Part shown: positions 1-8,551 of the stretch, piece after piece
Layout: the number at the start of each line of letters is the position of its first letter
How positions within the stretch are numbered: position 1 is the stretch's first letter
Assembly: GCA_035462375.1 (NCBI GenBank)
Contig: DATHUJ010000203.1
Coordinates: forward strand, 1 to 41,036
Length of the DNA stretch: 41,036 nucleotides
DNA from: DASTQL01 sp035462375
GTDB lineage: Bacteria > Actinomycetota > Actinomycetes > Jiangellales > Jiangellaceae
Reading direction: 5' to 3'
Notes under the pieces: model-generated
The model's database searches: none
What the model was told of the DNA's origin: nothing
What the model saw: the letters and a program-made list of their open reading frames with translations, nothing else
Position numbers and translations under genes: made by a program

Positions 1-356
1 GGAGCGCCGGGGAGGAGCCGCTGGACCTCCTCGGCCCCGGACCCCTGATCCACCGCGATCGCGGAGTAGTCGGGCAGCAGCGGGTTGGTAGCGTCGACCA
101 CGGCCACCCCGTCGACGTGCGACCCGAGGTCGGAGGCCACGTCCGGGACGGACGCCCAGGGCACCGCGATCACCACGACGTCAGCCCCGTCAACTGCCTC
201 GGCACTCGACTGAGCCGCTGTGGCCCCGGTGGCCTGGGCCGCGTCGGCCGCGTGTCCCGGGTCTCGGGCGGCGAGGACCACCGCGTGCCCGCGGGGAACC
301 GCCGCGGACGCCAGAGCATTGCCGACGTTGCCGGAGCCGATGACCGCCACCCTCAT
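1..356 (-). CDS. NAD(P)-binding (NPDR/F420-reductase-like) oxidoreductase, partial
   Basis: The protein begins MRVAVIGSGNVGNALASA, a Rossmann fold with the GxGxxG-type dinucleotide loop (GSGNVG) right at the N-terminus. A second strand (HAVVLAARDP) and the segment ADVVVIAVPWASVPDV follow. This layout is typical of the NADPH-dependent F420 reductase / coenzyme F420-dependent NADP oxidoreductase family (about 200-220 residues). Only the first 118 residues are present because the gene runs off the left edge. It lies 88 bp downstream of the epimerase gene on the same strand, so cotranscription is possible. The cofactor (F420 or NADPH alone) cannot be decided without the missing C-terminal half. 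Confidence 0.75.
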   Translation of the reverse strand, partial: MRVAVIGSGNVGNALASAAVPRGHAVVLAARDPGHAADAAQATGATAAQSSAEAVDGADVVVIAVPWASVPDVASDLGSHVDGVAVVDATNPLLPDYSAIAVDQGSGAEEVQRLLPGA

Positions 357-444
357 GACCGCCTCCTCGTGCCGCTGGCCGCTTGCGTAGCCCTCGGCCG
401 GAGTCTTCGCCTTGCGCCGCGTCGCCCGCAAGGCCGGGCGCCGA

Positions 445-1314
445 TCAGTCCGCCCCGCCGACCTCAGTACGCCACGAGTGGCGCGGCTCGTAGCCGAGGA
501 CCCGCCGGGCCTTTTCGATCGACAGCAGCGTCGTGTGCTCCTCCGTCCGGGAGTCGTAGGGGACATCGGGGAAGACCTCGGCGACCAGCTCGCTGTTGGG
601 GCGGGACATCACGGTGTCCGCGTTGGCGATGACGAAGACGTCCAGGCCCGGGGCCTGGTGACCCAGCGCCTTCCGCACGGCCTGTGCCCCGTCCCGGGCA
701 TCGATGTAGCCCCAGAGGTTCCACTTGCGCAACCGTGGGTCGGCGTCGAAGGACGGGAACTGCGCGTAGTCCTCGGGATCCATGACGTTGGAGAACCGCA
801 GGCCGATCATCGTCAGCGAGGGATCCCAGCGGCACATCTGTGCCGCCATCTGCTCCTCGAGGTGCTTGACCAGGGAGTAGGTCGACTCGGGCCGCGCCGG
901 GTAGTCCTCGTCGACCGGGATGTACGGGGGCGGGGTGTCGAACGGCAGGCCAAGCACCGTCTCGCTCGAGGCCCACACGATGGTCCGGATGCCGGCGGCC
1001 CGGGCGGCCGAGAAGACGTTGTAGGTCGCCGTGATGTTGTTCGCGAAGACGACCGAGTTGACGGTCAGCCCCGGCGCCGGGATGGCCGCCAGGTGCACGA
1101 CGGCGTCCACGCGGTCGTACCGGTCGTCCACCCGCGTGAGGGCCTGCGCCACCTGGCCGTAGTCGGCGAGGTCGACCCGCACGTACGGACAGGGCTGTGG
1201 GGTCGAGGGGGCGGCCCGGTCGACGTTCACCACGTCCCAGCCGTGCGCCACCAGCTCGGCCACCACCGCCCGGCCGAGCTTGCCGCTGCCGCCCGTCACC
1301 ACGACCCGCGCCAC
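445..1314 (-). CDS. NAD-dependent epimerase/dehydratase (extended SDR)
   Basis: This is a 289-residue extended short-chain dehydrogenase/reductase. The N-terminus (ARVVVTGGSGKLGRAVV) carries the TGGxGxLG nucleotide loop, VNVDRA follows strand 2, and VVHLAAIPAPG is the NAG-like strand-4 motif. The catalytic Ser lies in IVWASSE and the YxxxK motif is YSLVK. Sequence type suggests a sugar-nucleotide epimerase or uronate dehydrogenase-like enzyme, but the substrate is unknown. The start is set at GTG 1314, preceded by AGGGAGG six bases away. The longer frame from ATG 1344 has no ribosome-binding site and would add residues before the Rossmann strand. It follows icd with a 54-bp gap on the same strand. 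Confidence 0.85.
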   Translation of the reverse strand: MARVVVTGGSGKLGRAVVAELVAHGWDVVNVDRAAPSTPQPCPYVRVDLADYGQVAQALTRVDDRYDRVDAVVHLAAIPAPGLTVNSVVFANNITATYNVFSAARAAGIRTIVWASSETVLGLPFDTPPPYIPVDEDYPARPESTYSLVKHLEEQMAAQMCRWDPSLTMIGLRFSNVMDPEDYAQFPSFDADPRLRKWNLWGYIDARDGAQAVRKALGHQAPGLDVFVIANADTVMSRPNSELVAEVFPDVPYDSRTEEHTTLLSIEKARRVLGYEPRHSWRTEVGGAD

Positions 1315-1368
1315 CGCTGCCCTCCCTGTCGCTGCCGTGATCATTGCGAAGTCGGGGGATCACTGGGG

Positions 1369-2580
1369 TCAGGCCATCGCCTTCTGCAGCCCGGCGTCCA
1401 GCGCGGCCAGGAACTCCTCGGTCGTGGCCCAGCCCTGGTCCGGCCCGACCAGCAGGGCCAGGTCCTTGGTCATCGTCCCGGCCTCGACGGTCTCGACACA
1501 CACCCGCTCGAGCGCCTCCGCGAAGCGGATCACCTCTGGGGTGCCGTCGAGCTTGCCCCTGTGCTCCAGCGCTCGCGTCCACGCGAAGATCGACGCGATC
1601 GGGTTGGTCGACGTGGGCTTCCCCTGCTGGTGCTGCCGGTAGTGGCGGGTCACCGTGCCGTGCGCCGCCTCGGCCTCCACGGTGCCGTCGGGTGACATCA
1701 GCACGCTGGTCATCAGCCCCAGCGAGCCGAAGCCCTGGGCGACGGTGTCGGACTGGACGTCGCCGTCGTAGTTCTTGCAGGCCCAGACGTAGCCGCCCTC
1801 CCACTTGAGCGCCGCAGCGACCATGTCATCGATGAGACGGTGCTCGTACGTGATGCCCGCCGCCTCGAAGTCGGCGCGGAACTCCGCCTCGAAGACCTCG
1901 GCGAAGAGGTCCTTGAAGCGCCCGTCGTAGGCCTTGAGGATCGTGTTCTTGGTGGAGAGGTAGACCGGGTAGCCCCGCTCCAGCCCGTACCGGAACGACG
2001 CGCGGGCGAAGTCGCGGATCGAGTCGTCGTAGTTGTACATCCCCATGGCGACGCCACCGCCCGGGAAGTCGGCGACCTCGAACTCCATCGGCTCGCCCCC
2101 GTCGGCCGGCTGGTAGGAGATGGTGACCTTGCCCGGGCCGGGCACGACGAAGTCGCTGGCCTTGTACTGGTCGCCGTGGGCGTGACGGCCGATGACGATC
2201 GGCTTGGTCCAGCCCGGCACCAGCCGCGGGATGTTGCTGATGATGATCGGCTCGCGGAAGACCACACCGCCGATGATGTTGCGGATGGTGCCGTTGGGTG
2301 AGCGCCACATCCGCTTGAGACCGAACTCCTCGACCCGGGCCTCGTCGGGGGTGATCGTGGCGCACTTGACCCCGACGCCGTGCTCCTTGATGGCGTTGGC
2401 CGCGTCGACGGTCACCTGGTCGTCGGTGGCGTCGCGGTGCTGGATCGACAGGTCGAAGTAGCGCAGGTCGATGTCGAGGTAGGGAAGGATCAGCTGGTCC
2501 TTGATGAACTGCCAGATGATCCGGGTCATCTCGTCACCGTCGAGCTCGACGACCGGCCCCTGGACCTTGATCTTCGCCAT
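1369..2580 (-). CDS. icd: NADP-dependent isocitrate dehydrogenase (dimeric, eukaryote-like type)
   Basis: The enzyme oxidatively decarboxylates isocitrate to 2-oxoglutarate in the cytosolic TCA cycle. At 403 residues, with N-terminus KIKVQGPVVELDGDEMTR, it matches the homodimeric NADP-IDH subfamily shared with eukaryotes rather than the roughly 740-residue monomeric type of many actinobacteria. Visible signatures are the substrate loop SPNGTIRNIIGG, GGVVFREPI, IGRHAHGDQY and the metal/substrate region YDGDVQSD. The C-terminal part includes AAHGTVTRHYR and STNPIASIFAWTR. ATG 2580 has AGGAGA/GGAG upstream. It is divergent from mdh across 139 bp, so the two TCA genes may share a regulatory region. 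Confidence 0.95.
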   Translation of the reverse strand: MAKIKVQGPVVELDGDEMTRIIWQFIKDQLILPYLDIDLRYFDLSIQHRDATDDQVTVDAANAIKEHGVGVKCATITPDEARVEEFGLKRMWRSPNGTIRNIIGGVVFREPIIISNIPRLVPGWTKPIVIGRHAHGDQYKASDFVVPGPGKVTISYQPADGGEPMEFEVADFPGGGVAMGMYNYDDSIRDFARASFRYGLERGYPVYLSTKNTILKAYDGRFKDLFAEVFEAEFRADFEAAGITYEHRLIDDMVAAALKWEGGYVWACKNYDGDVQSDTVAQGFGSLGLMTSVLMSPDGTVEAEAAHGTVTRHYRQHQQGKPTSTNPIASIFAWTRALEHRGKLDGTPEVIRFAEALERVCVETVEAGTMTKDLALLVGPDQGWATTEEFLAALDAGLQKAMA

Positions 2581-2719
2581 CGGCGCGTCTCCTCTCCTGG
2601 TGTCCCGGGCAGCCTAGCCGCGCGTCGGCCGCCGGCCCGGGGGGCGGTGGCCCCGTCCCCGTCTTGCTAGCGTCGCCGACGACGCACGTGCCAATCCCCG
2701 TACGCGAGGAGCGCCAGCC

Positions 2720-3709
2720 GTGAGCACACCCGTCAAGGTCGCCGTCACCGGAGCCGCCGGCCAGATCGGCTACAGCCTGCTCTTCCGGATCGCGAGCGGG
2801 GAGCTGCTGGGGCCCGACACCCCCGTCCAGCTGCGGCTGCTGGAGATCACCCCGGCCCTCGGCGCGCTCAACGGCGTGGTCATGGAGCTGGACGACTGCG
2901 CCTTCCCCCTGCTGGCCGGCGTGGAGACCGGTGACGACGCGGCCCGGGTCTTCGACGGCGCCGACGTCTGCCTGCTGGTCGGGGCCCGCCCCCGTACGAA
3001 GGGGATGGAGCGCGGCGACCTGCTCGAGGCCAACGGAGCGATCTTCACCACCCAGGGCAGGGCGATCAACGACCACGCCGCCGATGGCGTCAAGGTCGTC
3101 GTAACCGGCAACCCGGCGAACACCAACGCCCTCATCGCCATGAGCAACGCGCCGGACCGGCCCCGGGAGAGCTTCAGCGCGCTGACCAGGCTGGACCACA
3201 ACCGCGCGATCGCACAGCTCGCCGCCAAGACGGGGGCTCCCGTCACCGACATCCGGCACATGACCATCTGGGGCAACCACTCGGCCACCCAGTACCCCGA
3301 CATCTTCCATGCCGAGGTGCGCGGGCAGAACGCCTACGAGGCCGTCGGCGACCAGGCCTGGCTGGAGAAGGACTTCATCCCGACCGTGCAGAAGCGTGGC
3401 GCCGCGATCATCGAGGCCCGCGGTGCCTCGTCGGCCGCCAGCGCGGCCAACGCCACCATCGGCCATGCCCGCGACTGGATCCGAGGCACCAAGGAGGGCG
3501 ACTGGGTCTCCATGGCCGTAGCCTCCGACGGCTCCTATGGCGTGCCGGAGGGGCTCATCTCGAGCTTCCCCGTGACCTGCCGGGACGGGCGCTGGGAGGT
3601 GGTGCCGGGGCTGGAGATCGACGACTTCTCGCGCGACCGCATAGACGTCAGCACCGCGGAGCTGGCCGACGAGCGCGAGGCGGTCCGGTCGCTCGGGCTG
3701 ATCGGCTGA
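2720..3709 (+). CDS. mdh: Malate dehydrogenase
   Basis: A 329-residue NAD-dependent malate dehydrogenase of the cytosolic-type group used by actinobacteria, interconverting malate and oxaloacetate. The Rossmann loop is VTGAAGQIGYSLLFRIASG. The substrate-binding arginine loop is in ARPRTKGMERGDLL. GNPANTNALI and TRLDHNRAIAQLA are family signatures, and the catalytic histidine lies in IWGNHSATQYPD. The start is GTG 2720, with GAGGAG nine bases upstream. It is divergent from icd and convergent with the DUF3017 gene, which ends 54 bp away on the other strand. Confidence 0.95.
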   Translation: MSTPVKVAVTGAAGQIGYSLLFRIASGELLGPDTPVQLRLLEITPALGALNGVVMELDDCAFPLLAGVETGDDAARVFDGADVCLLVGARPRTKGMERGDLLEANGAIFTTQGRAINDHAADGVKVVVTGNPANTNALIAMSNAPDRPRESFSALTRLDHNRAIAQLAAKTGAPVTDIRHMTIWGNHSATQYPDIFHAEVRGQNAYEAVGDQAWLEKDFIPTVQKRGAAIIEARGASSAASAANATIGHARDWIRGTKEGDWVSMAVASDGSYGVPEGLISSFPVTCRDGRWEVVPGLEIDDFSRDRIDVSTAELADEREAVRSLGLIG

Positions 3710-3763
3710 CGGCTGGACTCCCTCCCGTACGGGCGACGTTCCGCCACCTCCGGGACGAACCCG

Positions 3764-4072
3764 TCACGCTGGCGGGGGGACGAGCACGGCGACGACCACG
3801 GTTGCGGTGCCCAGCGCCGCCAGGGTGAGCACGTCGAGCCCCCGGGAGCGGACGGCGAGCAGTCCGGTGCGGGCGTTGGGGAGCACGGCACGCAGCAGGG
3901 CCGCCAGGCAGACCCCACCGGCGAAGAGCACCGTCCCGCGCTTGAAGTGGTTGTCAGCGACGACCGCGAGGCCGGCCCCGATGGTCAGCAGGACGAGGGC
4001 CAGCGGCCACTCCCTGACCCAGGCCGCCCACCACGGTGACCTGGACACGGTGCCGGTCGACGCCACGGTCAC
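3764..4072 (-). CDS. DUF3017 small integral membrane protein
   Basis: A 102-residue protein with three hydrophobic segments (about residues 22-38, 47-62 and 79-98) and the short motif ADNHFKRGTVLFAGGVCLAA, which matches the actinobacterial DUF3017 family. Its function is unknown. The GTG start overlaps the citrate synthase stop by four bases (GTGA at 4069-4072), so translation is probably coupled. In related genomes this family is usually near folD. Here the citrate synthase gene sits between them. Confidence 0.8.
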   Translation of the reverse strand: MTVASTGTVSRSPWWAAWVREWPLALVLLTIGAGLAVVADNHFKRGTVLFAGGVCLAALLRAVLPNARTGLLAVRSRGLDVLTLAALGTATVVVAVLVPPPA

Positions 4073-5196
4073 CGCTCGTCGATCGGGACCCAGCGCTGGT
4101 CACGCGGGCCGGTGTACTCGCTGTCGGGCCGGATCAGCCGGTTGTCCTCGTGCTGCTCGATGACGTGCGCGGTCCACCCGCTCATCCGCGAGATCGCGAA
4201 GACCGGGGTGAAGAGGTCGGTCGGGATGCCGAGGGAGTGGTAGACGCTGGCGGCGAAGAAGTCGACGTTGGGGTAGAGCCCCTTGGCGTCGAGCACCGTC
4301 TGCTCCATGCGGCGGGACATCTCGTAGAAGCGGCCGTCCCCGCTGATCCCGGCCAACTCCTCGGACATCCGGCGCAGGTGCGTCGCCCGCGGGTCCTCGG
4401 TCTTGTAGACGCGGTGCCCGAAGCCCATCAGCTTGCGCCCGGCATCGAGCTCGCCGCGGACGAAGCCGTCGACCGCCTCGGGCCCGCCCTCGATGGACTG
4501 CAGGGTCTTCATCACCGCCTCGTTGGCGCCGCCGTGCAGCGGGCCGCGCAGCGCCCCCATCGCACCGGTGATGGCCGAGTGGATGTCGGACAGCGTCGCG
4601 GCGATGACCCGGGCGGTGAACGTGGAGGCGTTCATGGTGTGGTCGGCATGCAGCACGAGGCACTCGTCGAAGATCTCGGCCTCGCGCGGCGACGGGTGCT
4701 TGCCGGAGATCTGCAGGAGGAAGTTTCCGGCGATGCCGAGATCGGGATCGGCGTCGGGGACGGAGCGGCCGGAACGCTCGGCCTCGTAGCGGGCGACGAG
4801 CACCGGCATCTGGGCGACCAGTCGGGTGGCCTTGCGGCGGTCCGCCTCGAGGGACGCGTCGGACGCGTCGGGGTCGTCGACGGAGAGCGCCGACACCAGC
4901 GTGCGCAGCGCCTCCATGGGAGAGCCGCTGCCCACGACGTACGGGAGGAGGGACTCGGCCGTCGGACCGAGATTCCGGCCGTCGGCCAGCTCGCCGACGA
5001 TGCCGTCGAGCTGATCGGTCGTGGGGAGCGCCCCACGCTGCAGCAGGTGGACGCACTCCTCGAAGGAGACCCGGCCGGCGATGTCGTGGATGTCGTAGCC
5101 GCGATAGAAGAGCCGGCCCTGCTGGCCGTCGATGTCCGACACAGCCGTCGATGCGGCGACGACGTCGGCGAGACCGCGGGGCGGCTTGTCGGCCAT
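4069..5196 (-). CDS. gltA: Citrate synthase / 2-methylcitrate synthase family
   Basis: A 375-residue short-form citrate synthase condensing acetyl-CoA with oxaloacetate. Family hallmarks are FYRGYDIHDIA near the N-terminus, the catalytic-region histidine in LVLHADHTMNASTF, GPLHGGANEAVM, the second histidine in GFGHRVYKTEDPR and the aspartate region PNVDFFAASVYHSLG. The C-terminus contains ISRMSGWTAHVIEQ, typical of the CitA/CitZ group, some of which prefer propionyl-CoA. The start is ATG 5196, preceded by GAGGAGGT five bases away. An upstream in-frame start at 5238 lacks such a site. It follows folD by 66 bp and is coupled to the DUF3017 gene downstream. True citrate versus methylcitrate activity cannot be told from sequence alone. 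No prpB or prpD neighbour is present, which favours citrate. Confidence 0.9.
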   Translation of the reverse strand: MADKPPRGLADVVAASTAVSDIDGQQGRLFYRGYDIHDIAGRVSFEECVHLLQRGALPTTDQLDGIVGELADGRNLGPTAESLLPYVVGSGSPMEALRTLVSALSVDDPDASDASLEADRRKATRLVAQMPVLVARYEAERSGRSVPDADPDLGIAGNFLLQISGKHPSPREAEIFDECLVLHADHTMNASTFTARVIAATLSDIHSAITGAMGALRGPLHGGANEAVMKTLQSIEGGPEAVDGFVRGELDAGRKLMGFGHRVYKTEDPRATHLRRMSEELAGISGDGRFYEMSRRMEQTVLDAKGLYPNVDFFAASVYHSLGIPTDLFTPVFAISRMSGWTAHVIEQHEDNRLIRPDSEYTGPRDQRWVPIDER

Positions 5197-5262
5197 GGGG
5201 ACCTCCTCGTCCGTGGTCGCGACCACCCTACCGAGCAACCCCGACGAACCGCCCCGGGCCGG

Positions 5263-6135
5263 TCACGGAGTGGACGCGGAGGGTTGCGGCGCGGTCCGTC
5301 CCGCCGCCTCCACCACGTTGCTCAGCAACATCGCCCGGGTCATCGGACCGACTCCCCCGGGCATGGGCGCGAGGTAGCCCGCGACCTCCCCCACGGAGGG
5401 GTCCACGTCACCGACGAGGCCGGCTACCGTCCGGGTGATGCCGACGTCGAGCACGGCGGCGCCGGGCTTGACCATGTCCGCCGTGACCAGGCCGGCCACC
5501 CCGGCGGCGGCCACCACGATGTCGGCGCGTCCCAGGTGGGCCGGGAGGTCGACCGTCCCGGTGTGGCACAGCGTCACCGTCGCGTTCTCGCTGCGGCGGG
5601 TGAGCAGCAGACCGAGCGGGCGCCCGACCGTCACCCCACGGCCCACCACCACGACCTCGGCACCGGCGATCGGGACGTCATAGCGGCGCAGCAGCTCGAC
5701 GATCCCTCGCGGGGTGCAGGGCAGGGGCGCCCGGCGGCCGAGGACGAGCCGGCCCAGGTTCGTGGGGTGCAGGCCGTCGGCGTCCTTGGCCGGGTCCATG
5801 AGCTCGAGGACGGCGTTGGCGTCCAGGCCCGCCGGGAGGGGGAGCTGCACGATGTAGCCGGTGCACCGCGGGTCGGCGTTGAGCTCGCGGACGGCGGTCT
5901 CTATGGCACCCTGCGTGGCGTCGACCGGCAGCTCCATGCGGATGCTCTCGATCCCCACCTCGGCACAGTCGCGGTGCTTGCCGGCGACATAGGCACGGCT
6001 GCCCGGGTCGTCCCCCACCAGCACCGTGCCGAGACCCGGGACGACGCCGCGCTCACGCAGGTCGGACACCGTGGTGCGGAGGTCAGCCTTGATCGCCGCA
6101 GCCGTCGCCCGGCCGTCGAGGATGGTCGCCGTCAC
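5263..6135 (-). CDS. folD: Bifunctional 5,10-methylene-THF dehydrogenase / methenyl-THF cyclohydrolase
   Basis: A 290-residue FolD that interconverts methylene-, methenyl- and 10-formyl-tetrahydrofolate, supplying formyl groups for purine synthesis. It has the catalytic lysine motif YVAGKHRDCAEVGI, the substrate motif VQLPLPAGLD, PCTPRGIVELL, and the NADP site GRGVTVGRPLGLLLTRR followed by ATVTLCHTGT. The C-terminal PMPGGVGPMTRAMLLSN is intact. The start is GTG 6135 (TATILDGRATA), with GGGAGG about ten bases upstream. A longer open frame to 6576 overlaps the divergent CHRD gene and is not expected to be coding. Proximity to purN and purH fits a shared one-carbon and purine role. Confidence 0.93.
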   Translation of the reverse strand: MTATILDGRATAAAIKADLRTTVSDLRERGVVPGLGTVLVGDDPGSRAYVAGKHRDCAEVGIESIRMELPVDATQGAIETAVRELNADPRCTGYIVQLPLPAGLDANAVLELMDPAKDADGLHPTNLGRLVLGRRAPLPCTPRGIVELLRRYDVPIAGAEVVVVGRGVTVGRPLGLLLTRRSENATVTLCHTGTVDLPAHLGRADIVVAAAGVAGLVTADMVKPGAAVLDVGITRTVAGLVGDVDPSVGEVAGYLAPMPGGVGPMTRAMLLSNVVEAAGRTAPQPSASTP

Positions 6136-6245
6136 GGGCGCCGATCCTCCCACGGCGCGCTCGGGGTCGGGGCCGCCAGGGGCTGGCCGAACCCTGCCGG
6201 AAGGCGGATGCTGACGGGCAGGCGAGCCGGCTGCGCCGAGCCGAT

Positions 6246-6300
6246 CCGGCGAGCGACCCGCACCGCACCGGCGAGCGACCCGCACCGCCCCGGCGAGCCC
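6246..6300. repeat. 22-bp direct tandem repeat, about 2.4 copies
   Basis: Two near-identical 22-bp units lie at 6246-6267 and 6268-6289, both beginning CCGGCGAGCGACCCGCACCG and differing only in the last base. A third partial unit starts at 6290. The repeat lies in the 202-bp divergent gap between folD (minus) and the CHRD gene (plus), upstream of both starts. It could be slippage-generated or a pair of protein sites. No promoter elements were recognised within it. Confidence 0.7.
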
Positions 6301-6337
6301 CGCCAGGACGTCCCGCTCGGGGAGAAGGCAGGCAGCT

Positions 6338-6856
6338 ATGAAGCGACGCTCCGTCCTCACCGTCGCCGCGCTGGTCGCGGCACTGGGCCTGGCCGCGGCA
6401 GGTGGTGCCGTTGGCACACCGGCCGCGCACGTCGCGCCGTTGTCGGGTGCCGAGGAGGTACCGGTCAACGACTCGAAGGCCCGCGGCATCGGGGTGGTCA
6501 AGCTGAGCGCTGACGGTGAGTCCCTCGCGTACCGGCTCAACGTCGCCAACATCCAGAACGTCACCCAGGCGCACATCCACCAGGCCCCGCCAGGGGTGAA
6601 CGGGCCGATCGTGGCCTGGCTCTACCCACCAGCACCGCCGGCGCAGCTGATCCCCGGCCGGAGCAGCGGCACGCTCCAGACCGGAACCATCACGTCCGCG
6701 GACCTGGTCGGGCCGCTCGCCGGCCAGTCCCTCGACGCCCTCGTCGCCGCGATCCGCTCGGGTAACACGTACGTCAACGTCCACACCTCGCAGTTCCCGC
6801 CGGGTGAGATCCGCGGCCAGCTGAGCCAGGGACCGCCCGTGCCGCACCACCACTGA
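6338..6856 (+). CDS. Secreted CHRD-domain protein
   Basis: A 172-residue protein with a clear Sec signal peptide: KRR, then a hydrophobic core LTVAALVAALGLAAAGG, with likely cleavage around residues 28-30. A single CHRD domain follows: LSGAEEVPVNDSKARGIG at its start, LNVANIQNVTQAHIHQAP in the middle and TYVNVHTSQFPPGEIRGQL at its end. CHRD domains are found in chordin and in many bacterial exported proteins of unsettled function. The chain ends with PHHH, a natural histidine cluster that might bind metal. GGGGAGAAGG precedes the ATG. It is divergent from folD and convergent with purH. Confidence 0.85.
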   Translation: MKRRSVLTVAALVAALGLAAAGGAVGTPAAHVAPLSGAEEVPVNDSKARGIGVVKLSADGESLAYRLNVANIQNVTQAHIHQAPPGVNGPIVAWLYPPAPPAQLIPGRSSGTLQTGTITSADLVGPLAGQSLDALVAAIRSGNTYVNVHTSQFPPGEIRGQLSQGPPVPHHH

Positions 6857-6916
6857 TGGGGCCCGCCCGCGGGAACTGCCACTGAGGCGCGCCAAGCCGG
6901 GCCACCACCAGGCTGC

Positions 6917-6956
6917 TGGGGTCAGGACGAGGCGTCCGCGCCTGGTGATGACCCCA
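6917..6956. terminator. Two-tier hairpin between convergent CHRD and purH genes
   Basis: An outer perfect 8-bp stem, TGGGGTCA at 6917-6924 pairing with TGACCCCA at 6949-6956, encloses a perfect 5-bp hairpin, GGACG (6925-6929) with CGTCC (6933-6937) around AGG. It sits 60 bp after the CHRD stop and 30 bp before the purH stop on the opposite strand, as expected for a bidirectional terminator. No T-tract follows on either strand, which is common in high-GC actinobacteria. Confidence 0.5.
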
Positions 6957-6985
6957 CCAGGGTGGTGAACGTGGTCAACAGGGGC

Positions 6986-8551
6986 TCAGTGGGCGAAGTG
7001 GCGGGTCCCGGTGAGATACATCGTCACCCCGGCGGTGCGGGCGGCCGCGACGACCTCCTCGTCGCGCACCGAGCCGCCGGGCTGGACCACAGCGCGGATC
7101 CCGGCGTCGAGCAGGACCTGCAAGCCGTCGGCGAAGGGGAAGAAGGCGTCGGAGGCCGCCACCGCTCCCCGGGCCCGCTCCCCCGCCCGCTCGACGGCCA
7201 GCCGGCACGAGTCCACCCGGTTGACCTGGCCCATCCCGATGCCGACCGACGCGCCGGCACGCGCGAGCAGGATCGCGTTCGACTTGACCGCACGGCAGGC
7301 CCGCCACGCGAAACGCAGATCGGCCAGCATGACATCGTCGGCCGGGTCGCCGCTGGCGAGCGCCCACGACGCCGGGTCGTCCCCCGGCGCGTCCACGGCA
7401 TCGGTCAGCTGGAGCAGCAGGCCGCCGGGCAACCGGCGTGACTCCGCTCCTCCCCGGCGACGGTCGGCGCAGCGCAGCAGGCGAACGTTCTTCTTCCCGG
7501 TCAGCACGTCGAGCGCCGCAGGCTCGAAGTCAGGGGCCACGACCACCTCGGTGAAGACCTCGGCCACCTGGCGAGCCATCGCCGCGGTCACCGGCCGGTT
7601 GGCGGCCACGACACCACCGAAGGCGGAGACCGGGTCACACGCGTGCGCGCCTGCGTGCGCGGCTGCGACGTCGTCGCCCACGGCGACGCCGCACGGGTTG
7701 GTGTGCTTGACGACCGCGACCGCCGGGGCGTCGTGGTCGTAGGCGGCTCGCTGCGCCGCGTCGGCGTCGACGTAGTTGTTGTAGGACATCTCCCTGCCGT
7801 GCAGCTGCTCGGCCCCTGCGAGGCTGCCGGCGGCTGAGCCGTCGCCGGAGGTGTAGAGAGCGGCCGGCTGGTGGGGGTTCTCGCCGTAGCGCAGGACGGC
7901 GGCCCGGTCCCAGGTGCCGCCCACCCAGGCGGGGAAGCCGCTGCCGTCGTCGGTCGGTGCGATGACGTTGCCGAGGTACGAGGCGACGGCGACGTCGTAG
8001 GTCGCGGTGTGGGCGAAGGCCTCGGCTGCCAGCCGCTGTCGCTCCGCGAGCGTGTAGCCACCGGACCGCACGGCGTCCAGCACCTCTCCGTACCGCCTGG
8101 GGTCGACCACGACCGCGACACTGGGGTGGTTCTTGGCCGCGGCCCGGACCATGGCCGGGCCACCGACGTCGATCTGCTCCACGCACTCGTCCGGCGTGGC
8201 GCCCCCGGCGACGGTCTCGGCGAACGGGTAGAGGTTGACCACGACCAGGTCGAAGGGCTCGATCGCCAGGTCGGCGAGCTGAGCCTCGTGCTCCGGCCTG
8301 CGCCGGTCGGCGAGGATCCCCGCGTGCACGTGCGGGTGGAGGGTCTTGACCCTCCCGTCGAGGCACTCGGGGAAGCCGGTGAGCTCTTCGACAGCGGTGA
8401 CCGGAACCCCCGCCCCTCGGATCCGCGCGGCGGTCGAACCGGTCGACACCACGGCGACCCCGGCCACGTACAGGCCGCGGGCCAGGTCCTCCAGCCCGGA
8501 CTTGTCGTGCACGGAGACGAGCGCTCGACGCACCGGTCGCCGGTCGGTCAT
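6986..8551 (-). CDS. purH: Bifunctional AICAR formyltransferase / IMP cyclohydrolase
   Basis: A 521-residue enzyme catalysing the last two steps to IMP. The N-terminal IMP cyclohydrolase (MGS-like) domain has RRALVSVHDKSGLEDLA, STGSTAARIR, GRVKTLHPHVHAGIL and NLYPFAETVA. The C-terminal AICAR transformylase domain shows RYGENPHQPAALY, MSYNNYVDADAA, the catalytic segment VVKHTNPCGVAV and, near the end, VKSNAILLA with GMGQVNRVDSCRLA. ATG 8551 overlaps the purN stop by four bases (ATGA), with AGGAAGG upstream, so purN and purH are translationally coupled. The formyl donor is made by FolD, encoded just downstream on the same strand beyond the CHRD gene. Confidence 0.95.
   Translation of the reverse strand: MTDRRPVRRALVSVHDKSGLEDLARGLYVAGVAVVSTGSTAARIRGAGVPVTAVEELTGFPECLDGRVKTLHPHVHAGILADRRRPEHEAQLADLAIEPFDLVVVNLYPFAETVAGGATPDECVEQIDVGGPAMVRAAAKNHPSVAVVVDPRRYGEVLDAVRSGGYTLAERQRLAAEAFAHTATYDVAVASYLGNVIAPTDDGSGFPAWVGGTWDRAAVLRYGENPHQPAALYTSGDGSAAGSLAGAEQLHGREMSYNNYVDADAAQRAAYDHDAPAVAVVKHTNPCGVAVGDDVAAAHAGAHACDPVSAFGGVVAANRPVTAAMARQVAEVFTEVVVAPDFEPAALDVLTGKKNVRLLRCADRRRGGAESRRLPGGLLLQLTDAVDAPGDDPASWALASGDPADDVMLADLRFAWRACRAVKSNAILLARAGASVGIGMGQVNRVDSCRLAVERAGERARGAVAASDAFFPFADGLQVLLDAGIRAVVQPGGSVRDEEVVAAARTAGVTMYLTGTRHFAH

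Noticed and set aside
3724..3733. CCCGTACGGG palindrome, also at 18356-18365
   Set aside because: A 10-bp GC-rich palindrome of this type is expected by chance in this composition, and the two sites lie in unrelated contexts.
4036..6513. An 825-codon plus-strand open frame
   Set aside because: Antisense to citrate synthase and folD, with Arg/Gly/Val-rich composition and no motifs.
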